NCBI GenBank assembly: GCA_001898405.1
Contig: MKTW01000019.1
Coordinates: 120,078 to 184,077, forward strand
Length of the DNA: 64,000 nucleotides
Source of the DNA: Sphingobacteriales bacterium 44-61
Lineage (GTDB): Bacteria; Bacteroidota; Bacteroidia; Chitinophagales; Chitinophagaceae
Reading direction: 5' to 3'
Position 1 is the stretch's first letter. The number at the start of each line of letters is the position of its first letter. Position numbers and translations under genes: made by a program. The notes beneath the pieces were generated by a model, which saw nothing but the letters and a program-made list of their open reading frames with translations, was not told where the DNA came from and ran no database searches. This document shows positions 8,536 to 16,541 of the stretch, piece after piece.

Positions 8536-8598
8536 CCTTCCCGTTCTTCCCGCCTTACCGGTAAGTTTTTTACCGGTAAGGCGGGAAGAACGGGAAGG
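8536..8598. repeat. 29-bp perfect inverted repeat between convergent genes
   Basis: The arms at 8536-8564 and 8570-8598 are exact reverse complements over 29 bases with a 5-base loop (GTTTT). The arms run CCTTCCCGTTCTTCC... to ...TTACCGGTAA. Neither side has a T-run, so it is not a classical terminator, though a stem this long could stop or protect both convergent transcripts. Confidence 0.85.
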
Positions 8599-8622
8599 AG
8601 TCATTTAAAATAGTGTCATACG

Positions 8623-9138
8623 TTATTTGTTGGAAAAGGTTTTTTTGCGTTTGTTGGCTAAGTAACGGTCGAACAGGAACAATCCAAGTATCATGTTCAT
8701 CATCATAAATATATTGATGTAGGTATTGTTGAACATTTTACTGAAATCAATATTGCTCAGATCAATCGGAATAGGTGAAGATGAGGATGAGCCGCTGCTC
8801 CATTGTACCTGACCGATACCATAGATCAGGAAACCAACGATCATGGTGATAAAGAAAATAGCAATGCCCCAGATGATCTTTTTATTGATGTAGGTTTTGG
8901 CGGCTGGTGCAATTTGCAATAGGGCTATTTCTTCCATTACATTTTTGGTAAACCGCATGGAAGGTTCTTCCAGTTCAGAAGCCTGCATCATTTGATGAGT
9001 TTCCAGCAGCTCGCCGTATTTGGCGCGCCATTCGGCATCTGCTTCGATCAACTGATCGATCACAGTCCTTTCTTCAGGAGTGGCCATTCCGTCGATGTAT
9101 TCCCAAAGACGTTCTTCTATAGTAGGTTGTACACTCAT
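8623..9138 (-). CDS. Putative anti-sigma factor, membrane protein
   Basis: This 171-residue protein lies 16 bp after the ECF sigma gene on the same strand. Its first 75 residues are acidic and helical (EERLWEYIDGMATPEERTVIDQL), like anti-sigma N-termini in this phylum, with no zinc-binding HxxxCxxC. One membrane helix lies near residues 87-107 (IIWGIAIFFITMIVGFLIYG). A Ser-rich loop follows, then a second helix near 138-157. Gene order and topology suggest it holds the sigma factor at the membrane, but no binding motif proves that. Confidence 0.85.
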   Translation of the reverse strand: MSVQPTIEERLWEYIDGMATPEERTVIDQLIEADAEWRAKYGELLETHQMMQASELEEPSMRFTKNVMEEIALLQIAPAAKTYINKKIIWGIAIFFITMIVGFLIYGIGQVQWSSGSSSSSPIPIDLSNIDFSKMFNNTYINIFMMMNMILGLFLFDRYLANKRKKTFSNK

Positions 9139-9154
9139 ATCAATAAATTTAGGA

Positions 9155-9736
9155 TCAGGTCAAATCATTTACTTCTGCTGCAAAATGTTTTTGCATCTTT
9201 TCTTTCAATCTTGTTCTTGCCCGGTGAAGCCGTACTTTCACGGCATTGGCTTCAATGCCTAATATCCGGGCGATCTCTTCGAGTGTTTGTTCTCCTTTAT
9301 AGAACAAAGTTATAATCTCTGCATCATCTGTGCTTAACAGGGCAATGGCCTGGTTCACCATGGCGATCCGCGATTTCTGTTCTACCAGGTTGGCCCGGAA
9401 TCCGGAATCCTGGCTATCGGCCACTTCAAATACTTTCTCATTGTCAAGCGAATGCACTTCCAGGCGTTTTTTCCGCAGGAAAGTGATACATGTGGTATTT
9501 ACAATTGTATACAGCCAGGTACTGAATTTTGAAGCTCCCCTGAAATCGGCCAGGGCGCGGTAGGCTTTTACAAATATGTCCTGCGACACTTCCTCTGCAT
9601 CCTCCCGGTTCTTCGTAAAACGGAGCGCCAACGTGAAAACATAACTTTTATAGCGGTCGACCAACAGGGCATAAGCCTGCTGATCTCCTCCTAGCACTTT
9701 GCTAATGAGCTCATTATCATTTAAACCTGGCGACAT
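9155..9736 (-). CDS. ECF-type RNA polymerase sigma factor
   Basis: This 193-residue protein contains sigma region 2 (FTKNREDAEEVSQDIFVKAYRAL then FSTWLYTIVNT) and region 4 (EIITLFYKGEQTLEEIARI and the recognition helix EANAVKVRLHRARTRLKE). That is the compact layout of extracytoplasmic-function sigma factors. It is followed by its probable anti-sigma partner. A small membrane protein is transcribed divergently 212 bp away and may belong to its regulon. The upstream region has GTATTTTGC at about the promoter distance, one base short of the TAnnTTTG spacing. Confidence 0.96.
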   Translation of the reverse strand: MSPGLNDNELISKVLGGDQQAYALLVDRYKSYVFTLALRFTKNREDAEEVSQDIFVKAYRALADFRGASKFSTWLYTIVNTTCITFLRKKRLEVHSLDNEKVFEVADSQDSGFRANLVEQKSRIAMVNQAIALLSTDDAEIITLFYKGEQTLEEIARILGIEANAVKVRLHRARTRLKEKMQKHFAAEVNDLT

Positions 9737-9806
9737 ACAGGAACTAAGACAACCGGTGAAAGATTTTGGTTACAGCAAAATACGTTTATTTTATTGGCCG
9801 TATCAA

Positions 9807-9903
9807 CTGTAACCTGGTTCCAACGGTCGTAGTCTTAATTGTTGTAAGCCGGTTTTTGAAAAAAGTTCTTAATGGCTGTAACCTGGCTCAACAAACCATA
9901 GTC
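9807..9903 (+). repeat. Imperfect direct repeat in divergent promoter region
   Basis: Two 28-base units start at 9807 and 9876, both with CTGTAACCTGG at the left and TAGTC at the right and about 19 matching positions. The spacing is 69 bp. They lie between the ECF sigma operon and the small membrane-protein gene and could be binding sites for a shared regulator. Confidence 0.45.
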
Positions 9904-9948
9904 ATAGAGAACAAGAACAACAATTAAAACAATAATAAATAATTAGTT

Positions 9949-10314
9949 ATGCAAGCTACTGAAATGCTCGTCGCGATACTGATCCCACTGAGCTTCTTTT
10001 TACTGGTCTTCGGAATCATCTATATGCAGAAAAGGGAAAACCTTGCCATGATAGAAAAAGGCCTGAACCCGAAGGAATTTGCCAATCGCCCGGCGCCTTA
10101 TAAAAACCTGAAATGGGGATTTCTGCTGATTGGTGCAGGAGGCGGCTTATTCCTGGCTTATATCCTGGATGCCTACATGCTGCCAAGCATACACCGCAAT
10201 GAAAACGAAGCAATCTATTTTGCTCTGATCGCTATCGGAGGTGGTTTGGGATTGTATGGTTCTTATAAAGTGGAGAAGAAATGGTGGGATGAGAATAAGA
10301 CTGATAAGCCCTAA
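9949..10314 (+). CDS. Small inner-membrane protein (DUF6249-like)
   Basis: This 121-residue protein has three predicted membrane helices: near 5-25 (MLVAILIPLSFFLLVFGIIYM), near 55-75 (LKWGFLLIGAGGGLFLAYILD) and near 86-105 (AIYFALIAIGGGLGLYGSY). A conserved-looking polar stretch, KRENLAMIEKGLNPKEF, lies between the first two, and KVEKKWW lies at the end. This matches a family of small proteins found beside ECF sigma/anti-sigma pairs in Bacteroidota; the function is unknown. It diverges from the sigma gene and ends at a bidirectional terminator. Confidence 0.88.
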   Translation: MQATEMLVAILIPLSFFLLVFGIIYMQKRENLAMIEKGLNPKEFANRPAPYKNLKWGFLLIGAGGGLFLAYILDAYMLPSIHRNENEAIYFALIAIGGGLGLYGSYKVEKKWWDENKTDKP

Positions 10315-10341
10315 GAGATTTTTGATCACACAGCAGACAAT

Positions 10342-10373
10342 AAAAAAGCCTCCTGGACTCAGGAGGCTTTTTC
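10342..10373. terminator. Bidirectional terminator between convergent genes
   Basis: GCCTCCTG/CAGGAGGC stem, 4-base loop, with A6 before and T5 after. It serves the membrane-protein gene at 9949-10314 and the S41 protease at 10374-11963. Confidence 0.92.
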
Positions 10374-11963
10374 TTATTTCTTGATCTCTTCCATCGCCTT
10401 CGCAATTACGGCATCCTCATGATTCAATACCTGGAAATAACCTGTATTCCGCCAACGGAATCTTCCCAGGAACGCTTCCAACCGGCGTTGTAAAGTTTCT
10501 TTCTGGCGAGCGGTAAGCAAAACAAGATTGACAGAGTCGCGGGCTGCCGCATACTGGACAAACTCATTCCATAACTGATCAAACTTCCCAAAATGCTCTG
10601 CATAATCTGCCGCTGAGCTGTATTGATCTATCTCCTTACGGTGTTGCAGATAATAAGTATACACGAAACTATTAAAGCTGCCGCTTGTAAACAGTTTGTT
10701 GATACTGATCGGATAAGTAGATGTGTCAATAGGAACAAAGAAATCTGGCATGATGCCGCCGCCACCGAATACAATATGCCCGGAAGGTGTTTTGTATTCC
10801 CTGCCATTATGTATCTTATTGGAATCGGCATATAGCGCTTCGCCATTGGAGTAGCGTTCCCATATTTCATCCATATACACTTTCTTGCCTTTATCGTAAG
10901 GCCGCTGAATACTGCGTCCCAAAGGAGAGTAGTAGCGAGCTACCGTTAAGCGAAGGGCTGAGCCGTCGCTAAGCTGGTATTGCTCCTGCACCAGACCTTT
11001 GCCAAAGCTGCGGCGGCCTACAATGATCGCCCGGTCCCAATCCTGCAGCGCACCAGCCAGCACTTCACTGGCACTGGCAGACAGTTCATCGATCAGTATC
11101 ACCAGTTTTCCTTTTTCAAAAAGTCCCGGACGTTTGCAGCGGTATTCTTTTTTCTTGGTGTGCACGCCTTCTGTATACACTACCAGCTTGTCCCCATCCA
11201 GGAACTCATCCGCCATTTCGATCGCTTCATTCATGTAACCACCGCCATTGCCACGCAGGTCATAGATCAGTTCTTTCAATCCCTGTTTCTGCAGGTTTTC
11301 CATGGCCTCCATAAATTCTTCATAGCTGTTTTCAGTAAACTTGTTCAGCTTGATATAACCGGTTGTTTTATCAATCATATAAGCCGCATCAATGGAGGGA
11401 ACAGGAATGCTGCCACGTTTTACATTGATCATTTGTTCCTTACCGTTCCTTACCAATTTAAGTGTGGCCACAGACCCTCTTTCGCCACGGATGAATTCCT
11501 TGATCCTCGCTAAAGAAACTCCTACCAGTGTAGAATCATTCACGGCTACGATCTTATCGCCGATCTGCAGCCCTGCCTGGTCGCTGGGGCCACCGGGCAC
11601 TACATATACTACATTGACCGTGTCGCTGAAAACATTGAACTCAACCCCGATGCCATCAAAATTGCCGGCCAGGTCTTCATTCACCGCTTTCAGTTCAACA
11701 GGGGGGAAATAAACGGAGTGGGGGTCCAGCTTGCTCATCATTTCCTGGATGGCGCCTCCCTGTAAAGAATCGGTGCTTACAGGGTCCACATATTTTGTCC
11801 GTATCAGGTCAAGCGCTTCCTGTAGAGAGCTGGGTTTACTACTTTGAAAAAAGCCCTTTGCAGAGCCGCCTTTGTTCATTTTATAACCGAAAAACATTCC
11901 TGCTATCAATACCACCGAAAAAAGAAGAGGTAACCAAACTTGTAATTTTTTATTGCCCATCAT
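10374..11963 (-). CDS. S41 carboxyl-terminal processing protease (CtpA/Prc family)
   Basis: This 529-residue protein is anchored by an N-terminal helix (QVWLPLLFSVVLIAGMFFGY, residues 8-27), so it acts in the periplasm. A PDZ domain spans about 85-180 (VVPGGPSDQAGLQIGDKIVAVND). The tail-specific protease core follows, with YDLRGNGGG and the nucleophile in the SASASE stretch at 295-300. The probable base is Lys322 in RRSFGKGLVQ. After residue 430 a helical extension of about 100 residues has no motif I recognise. ATG codons at 11963 and 11960 are both possible starts. The gene diverges from the amino-sugar kinase gene across 160 bp. Confidence 0.95.
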   Translation of the reverse strand: MMGNKKLQVWLPLLFSVVLIAGMFFGYKMNKGGSAKGFFQSSKPSSLQEALDLIRTKYVDPVSTDSLQGGAIQEMMSKLDPHSVYFPPVELKAVNEDLAGNFDGIGVEFNVFSDTVNVVYVVPGGPSDQAGLQIGDKIVAVNDSTLVGVSLARIKEFIRGERGSVATLKLVRNGKEQMINVKRGSIPVPSIDAAYMIDKTTGYIKLNKFTENSYEEFMEAMENLQKQGLKELIYDLRGNGGGYMNEAIEMADEFLDGDKLVVYTEGVHTKKKEYRCKRPGLFEKGKLVILIDELSASASEVLAGALQDWDRAIIVGRRSFGKGLVQEQYQLSDGSALRLTVARYYSPLGRSIQRPYDKGKKVYMDEIWERYSNGEALYADSNKIHNGREYKTPSGHIVFGGGGIMPDFFVPIDTSTYPISINKLFTSGSFNSFVYTYYLQHRKEIDQYSSAADYAEHFGKFDQLWNEFVQYAAARDSVNLVLLTARQKETLQRRLEAFLGRFRWRNTGYFQVLNHEDAVIAKAMEEIKK

Positions 11964-12032
11964 TTATTTTGCTGAAATTTGACGCAAAATAGAGAAAGTT
12001 TATTGTTTGTGGTTTGTTGCCCCCTTTTGGCA

Positions 12033-12080
12033 GCCAGGTTTATGGTTATTCACTTGTTAAACATTTCCCAATAACCTGGC
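12033..12080. promoter_or_regulatory. Inverted repeat in divergent promoter region
   Basis: GCCAGGTT at 12033-12040 is matched by AACCTGGC at 12073-12080. An alternative inner pairing is GGTTATT/AATAACC. It lies between the S41 protease and the kinase-murQ operon and could be an operator; nothing else supports that. Confidence 0.3.
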
Positions 12081-12123
12081 ATTCCCCACTCTGAAACGAT
12101 AAACCAAAACGTAAACCCATATC

Positions 12124-12969
12124 ATGCCTTCGGTTAAATTAATTGCAGATTGCGGCGCTACCAAGTCAGAATGGACTTTGGTGGGTCATGGAAAAATCAA
12201 AACAGTCATCACCCAGGGGATCAGCCCTTATTTCCTCAATGCAGACCAGATCAGGGAACTGCTGCTGAAAGAACTGAAGCCTGAATTAAAGAAGGCGGAA
12301 GTGGATGAGATCTATTATTATGGTACGGGTTGTGCTAACCCGGACAATGTAACACTGGTTAAAAAAGCCCTCCGGAAAGTTTTCCCGGAAGCAGGCACCC
12401 TGCAGGTCACACATGATATGCTGGCGGCAGCCCGTGCTTTATGCGGAGACGAAAAAGGTGTGGCAGCGATATTGGGGACAGGTTCCAATTCCTGTTTTTA
12501 TAATGGTAAAAAGATCCTGAAAAACAGTCCGGGCCTGGGTTATGTGCTCGGAGATGAAGGCAGTGGAGCTTATCTCGGGAAGAAAGTAATTCAATATTAC
12601 CTCTATGGCACTTTTGATGATGAACTGCGTGGAAGGTTTGACCTGACTTATATGACCAATGCTGCTGAGATCCTCGAAAACGTATACAAAAAGCCATTAC
12701 CCAACCGCTACCTGGCCAGTTTTGCCCGCTTCCTTGCAGAAAACCGCAACCATTACATGATCGAAAACATCATTGAGGACGGTTTAAACGATTTTTTCTT
12801 TAATCATTTATGTAAATACCGGGAAATATGGTCGCATCCGGTGAACTTTGTGGGCAGCGTGGCTTATGGGTTCCGCGATGTGCTGGCCCAATTATGTCAC
12901 AGCTATGAATTTGAATTAGGAAAGGTTATAAAAAAGCCCATGACAGGGCTGATAGAATATCATAGTTAA
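12124..12969 (+). CDS. Amino-sugar kinase of BadF/BcrA type (GlcNAc/MurNAc kinase-like)
   Basis: This 281-residue ASKHA-fold kinase has the phosphate-1 motif ADCGATKSEW (residues 8-17) and the phosphate-2 region AAILGTGSNSCFYNG. GYVLGDEGSGAYLGK is typical of eukaryotic-type N-acetylglucosamine kinases and of bacterial MurK. It lies 10 bp upstream of murQ, so the likely role is cytosolic phosphorylation of MurNAc (and possibly GlcNAc) to the 6-phosphate that MurQ then opens. Linked kinase and etherase genes of this kind are known in other bacteria. Sugar preference is inferred from the neighbour, not from residues. Confidence 0.9.
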   Translation: MPSVKLIADCGATKSEWTLVGHGKIKTVITQGISPYFLNADQIRELLLKELKPELKKAEVDEIYYYGTGCANPDNVTLVKKALRKVFPEAGTLQVTHDMLAAARALCGDEKGVAAILGTGSNSCFYNGKKILKNSPGLGYVLGDEGSGAYLGKKVIQYYLYGTFDDELRGRFDLTYMTNAAEILENVYKKPLPNRYLASFARFLAENRNHYMIENIIEDGLNDFFFNHLCKYREIWSHPVNFVGSVAYGFRDVLAQLCHSYEFELGKVIKKPMTGLIEYHS

Positions 12970-12979
12970 AAGAGGTTAC

Positions 12980-13795
12980 ATGGCATTTGAAAAAATTACG
13001 GAGAAAGACAGTTCTTATCGTCACCTTGAAAAGATGAGTATAAGAACACTACTGGATAATATCAACAAAGAAGATCAAGTTGTTCCTGCTGCTGTGGAAG
13101 CAGCCATTCCCCAAATCGAAAAACTGGTAGAAGCAGTAAGTGATAAGATGCTGATGGGCGGCCGCCTGTTCTATATCGGCGCCGGCACCAGCGGCAGGTT
13201 GGCAGTGGTGGATGCCAGTGAATGCCCGCCTACTTATGGCGTTCCTTATGGATTGGTGATAGCAGTAATTGCAGGTGGCGACAAAGCCATTACCACAGCC
13301 ATAGAATTTGCAGAGGACGACCGTGAGCAGGGTTGGAAGGACCTGCAGGCATACAATGTTTCTGATAAAGATGTAGTGATCGGCATCGCAGCCAGTGGCA
13401 CCACGCCCTATGTGATAGGCGCACTCGAAGAATGCAGGAAGCACGGCATTGTTACCGGCAGCATATCCTGCAATCCAGACTCACCCGTCAGTGCAGCCGC
13501 CGATTTCCCGATCGAGGTAGTGGTAGGGCCTGAATTCGTAACAGGCAGCACACGCATGAAAAGCGGCACTGCGCAAAAACTGGTATTGAACATGATCTCC
13601 ACTTCCGCAATGATCCAGCTTGGAAGGGTGGAAGACAATAAAATGGTGAACATGCAACTCACCAATGAAAAACTGATCGACCGTGGTGTGAAAATGCTGA
13701 TGACAAGGCTTGATTGGACTGATTATGAAAAAGCAAAACAACTGTTAGTTAAATATGGAAGTGTGAAGAAAGCAACTGAATCAGTAAATGCATAA
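12980..13795 (+). CDS. murQ: N-acetylmuramic acid 6-phosphate etherase
   Basis: This 271-residue SIS-domain enzyme removes the lactyl ether from MurNAc-6-phosphate to give GlcNAc-6-phosphate, a cytosolic step in peptidoglycan recycling. Signature stretches are GAGTSGRLAVVDASECPPT (about residues 68-86), the acidic EFAEDDREQG loop, GIAASGTTPYV and GPEFVTGSTRMKSGTAQK. It is a little shorter than E. coli MurQ (298) because the C-terminal helical tail is reduced. It is co-transcribed with the kinase upstream and ends at a strong terminator. Confidence 0.97.
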   Translation: MAFEKITEKDSSYRHLEKMSIRTLLDNINKEDQVVPAAVEAAIPQIEKLVEAVSDKMLMGGRLFYIGAGTSGRLAVVDASECPPTYGVPYGLVIAVIAGGDKAITTAIEFAEDDREQGWKDLQAYNVSDKDVVIGIAASGTTPYVIGALEECRKHGIVTGSISCNPDSPVSAAADFPIEVVVGPEFVTGSTRMKSGTAQKLVLNMISTSAMIQLGRVEDNKMVNMQLTNEKLIDRGVKMLMTRLDWTDYEKAKQLLVKYGSVKKATESVNA

Positions 13796-13796
13796 T

Positions 13797-13830
13797 AAAA
13801 AAAGGATGCTGAAATTAGCATCCTTTTTTT
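13797..13830 (+). terminator. Intrinsic terminator after murQ
   Basis: GGATGCT/AGCATCC stem with A7 before and T7 after, starting at the murQ stop codon. It separates peptidoglycan recycling from the thr operon and could work in both directions. Confidence 0.92.
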
Positions 13831-13875
13831 ATTCTTTCATAATTCTTCTCTATATTGCATCTCTATCCTACTATT

Positions 13876-13977
13876 TTGGTAGATAATAATAACCATATCA
13901 TTTCATCCTCGATTGCAACATCCCCTGTTGCAACTACGGCTATTATTATTACCACTACGATTACAACAATCCGCTAA
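13876..13977 (+). CDS. thrL: Candidate thr-operon leader peptide (Thr/Ile-rich)
   Basis: Upstream of thrABC a reading frame ends at TAA 13975 with 14 codons reading TTAIIITTTITTIR, that is 7 Thr and 5 Ile. This is the composition of the E. coli thr leader, whose ribosome stalls when Thr or Ile is scarce. No ATG is in frame; TTG at 13876 would give 33 residues. A TATTTTG promoter-like element overlaps that TTG, so the true start may be later and non-standard. The stop codon forms the loop of a 7-bp hairpin (13968-13985). The codon run is seen directly; that it is translated and regulatory is inference from composition and position. Confidence 0.6.
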   Translation: MVDNNNHIISSSIATSPVATTAIIITTTITTIR

Positions 13978-14045
13978 AGCGGATTATACTTAATCATATC
14001 ACCCCTGGGGCTACTAGAGCCTACGTTCACTGAGATAGTATCTCA
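13913..14045 (+). promoter_or_regulatory. Candidate thr attenuator region
   Basis: Three hairpins surround the Thr/Ile codons: TTGCAACA/TGTTGCAA (13913-13933) before them, AATCCGC/GCGGATT (13968-13985) with the leader stop codon as its loop, and the palindrome TGAGATAGTATCTCA (14031-14045) before thrA. None has a strong U-run, unlike the other terminators of this window. If attenuation occurs it may use a non-classical terminator or act on translation. Confidence 0.45.
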
Positions 14046-14074
14046 TTACTTCATTTTAAACATACAATAAGGAT

Positions 14075-16516
14075 ATGCAGGTTTTAAAGTTTGGCGGCAC
14101 TTCTGTAGCCAATGCTGAAAATATCAGGAAAGTAGTCGGCATTGTAACTGATGCAGATAAAAAAGATAAAACAATAGTCATCGTATCTGCACTGGGTGGT
14201 GTTACAGACCTTTTGCTCTCCGCCTCTTCACTGGCGGCAGAAGGCGATGAATCGTACAAAGAAAAACTGGCAGTGGTGGAGCAACGCCACCTTGAAGCAG
14301 TAAAACAATTAATACCGGTTGCACAACAAAGCCAGTTATTGAGCCTGGTGAAAAAGAGTTGCAATGAAATTGAAGATATCTGCAGTGGTATCTTTTTATT
14401 AAGGGAGCTGACCCCTCGTTCAAAAGACCGTATAGGCAGTTATGGTGAATGGCTTTCTTCACGCATTATTGCAGCCACTATTCAATCAATGGGGGTTGAT
14501 GTAGTATGGAAGGACAGCCGCGAACTGATCGTTACCAATTCCAATTTCACTGCAGCAGAAGTTGATTTTGCAACGACTGCAGAAAATATCCGTCAGTTTT
14601 TTGCTTCAGCCGATCATCATTTATTCCTGCTGCCCGGTTTTATTGCTGCAGATAAGAAAGGGATCACTACCACGCTTGGCAGAGGCGGTTCAGATTATAC
14701 AGCAGCGATACTTGCCGCCGCCCTCAATGCTTCCAATCTTGAAATATGGACTGACGTGAGTGGTATGATGACAGCCGATCCCCGCCTCACGGCCAATGCA
14801 CGCATCATTCCGCATATCTCTTACCAGGAAGCAATGGAACTATCACATTTCGGTGCTAAAGTAATTTATCCTCCCACTATCCAACCGGTGATGAGCAAAG
14901 GCATCCCGGTAAGGATCAAGAACACATTTGCTCCGCAGGATGAAGGCACTCTGATCGAATCGGTTGCCACCCGCAACGGCAATATCGTACGCGGCATATC
15001 CAGCATCAATAATATTGCACTGCTGAGCCTTGAAGGCAGCGGCATGATCGGGATCCCGGGTTTTTCCAAACGTTTATTTGAAGCACTAAGCAATGAACGG
15101 ATCAATGTGATCCTGATCACACAAAGCTCTTCAGAACATTCCATCTGCGTGGCAGTGGATGCGAGCGCTGCCTTTGCTGCCAAGCAGGTGGTAGACGCGG
15201 CTTTTGCAAACGAGATCACTTTGCAAAAAGTGGAGCCGCTGGCTATTGAAAACGGATTATCCATTGTAGCATTGGTAGGAGAGAATATGAAAAGCCATCC
15301 CGGCATCAGTGGCCGCATGTTCAGCGCAATGGGGAAGAATGGCGTGAATATCCGGGCTATTGCACAGGGCTCTTCGGAAAAAAACATCTCTGCGGTTATT
15401 TCCACCAAAGATGTCCGCAAGGCGATCAACGTGTTGCATGAAGAGTTTTTTGAAACTACCTACAAACAGGTCAACCTCTTTATTGCCGGCACTGGTAATG
15501 TAGGAGCAAAATTATTAGGTCAGTTGCACCAGCAACGGCAATTCCTGCAGGAGCAAATGAAATTGCAGGTAAGAGTGATCGGCATTTCCAACAGCCGCAA
15601 AATGCTGATGCGTGAAGAAGGCATTGATATGGCAGAATGGAAGAAAGCGCTGGATGAAGGAGAACCGGCCAGCCTTGAAGCATTTGCAGAAGGCATTATT
15701 GGCCGCAACCTGCGCAATTCCATTTTTGTAGATGTTACAGCCGATGATAAAGTAGCCGGCATATATGATAAGCTATTGCAGAAAAGCATCTCCGTAGTAG
15801 CCTGCAATAAGATCGCTGCTTCTTCTGCCTATGCGCATTATCAAAAGCTGAAGAACCTGGCTCGTGGATTCAATTGCCAGTTCTTATTCGAGACCAATGT
15901 AGGTGCAGGCCTTCCGATCATCGGCACGCTGAATGATCTGCTTAGAAGTGGTGACCGCGTGCACAGTATTGATGCCGTGCTAAGCGGTACGCTCAATTTT
16001 GTTTTCAATAATTATGATGGCAGCCGTCCTTTTGCAGATGTCGTAAAGCAGGCACAGGATGAAGGCTACACAGAGCCTGATCCCCGCCTTGACCTCAGCG
16101 GCACCGATGTAATGCGAAAGATCATGATACTTGCCCGCGAAACAGGAGAGCAGATAGAAATGGACCAGATCGCCAATAACAGTTTTATGCCGGCATCCTG
16201 CATGCAGGGGTCAGTAAGTGATTTTTATGCAGCCATGGCTAAAGAAGAAAAGCATTTCCGCAATTTATATGATCAGGCCGGTAAAGCCGGATGCAAACTG
16301 AAGTTTGTTGCTTCTTACAATAATGGAAATGCTTCAGTGGGTTTGCAACATATAGATCCTGCGCATAACCTTTATCATCTCTATGGAAAAGACAATATCG
16401 TATTGTTCTATACTGACCGGTATGCAGAGCAGCCTATGGTGGTAAAAGGGGCAGGCGCCGGAGCTGAAGTAACGGCAAGCGGCGTATTTGCAGATATATT
16501 ACGAGCGTGTAAATGA
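14075..16516 (+). CDS. thrA: Bifunctional aspartate kinase / homoserine dehydrogenase I
   Basis: This 813-residue cytosolic enzyme performs the first and third steps from aspartate to threonine. The kinase domain starts at once with KFGGTSVANAENIRKV and includes TTLGRGGSDYTAAILA. Two ACT domains follow (about 310-460; EGSGMIGIPGFSKRLF and LVGENMKSHPGISGRMF), where threonine normally binds for feedback control. The dehydrogenase begins near residue 468 with LFIAGTGNVGAKLLGQ (NAD(P) loop) and contains VGAGLPIIGTLNDLLRSGD. It is the first gene of thrABC, 97 bp after the candidate leader peptide. Confidence 0.98.
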   Translation: MQVLKFGGTSVANAENIRKVVGIVTDADKKDKTIVIVSALGGVTDLLLSASSLAAEGDESYKEKLAVVEQRHLEAVKQLIPVAQQSQLLSLVKKSCNEIEDICSGIFLLRELTPRSKDRIGSYGEWLSSRIIAATIQSMGVDVVWKDSRELIVTNSNFTAAEVDFATTAENIRQFFASADHHLFLLPGFIAADKKGITTTLGRGGSDYTAAILAAALNASNLEIWTDVSGMMTADPRLTANARIIPHISYQEAMELSHFGAKVIYPPTIQPVMSKGIPVRIKNTFAPQDEGTLIESVATRNGNIVRGISSINNIALLSLEGSGMIGIPGFSKRLFEALSNERINVILITQSSSEHSICVAVDASAAFAAKQVVDAAFANEITLQKVEPLAIENGLSIVALVGENMKSHPGISGRMFSAMGKNGVNIRAIAQGSSEKNISAVISTKDVRKAINVLHEEFFETTYKQVNLFIAGTGNVGAKLLGQLHQQRQFLQEQMKLQVRVIGISNSRKMLMREEGIDMAEWKKALDEGEPASLEAFAEGIIGRNLRNSIFVDVTADDKVAGIYDKLLQKSISVVACNKIAASSAYAHYQKLKNLARGFNCQFLFETNVGAGLPIIGTLNDLLRSGDRVHSIDAVLSGTLNFVFNNYDGSRPFADVVKQAQDEGYTEPDPRLDLSGTDVMRKIMILARETGEQIEMDQIANNSFMPASCMQGSVSDFYAAMAKEEKHFRNLYDQAGKAGCKLKFVASYNNGNASVGLQHIDPAHNLYHLYGKDNIVLFYTDRYAEQPMVVKGAGAGAEVTASGVFADILRACK

Positions 16517-16541
16517 GTATAAAATTTAAAGACAAAGAAAA

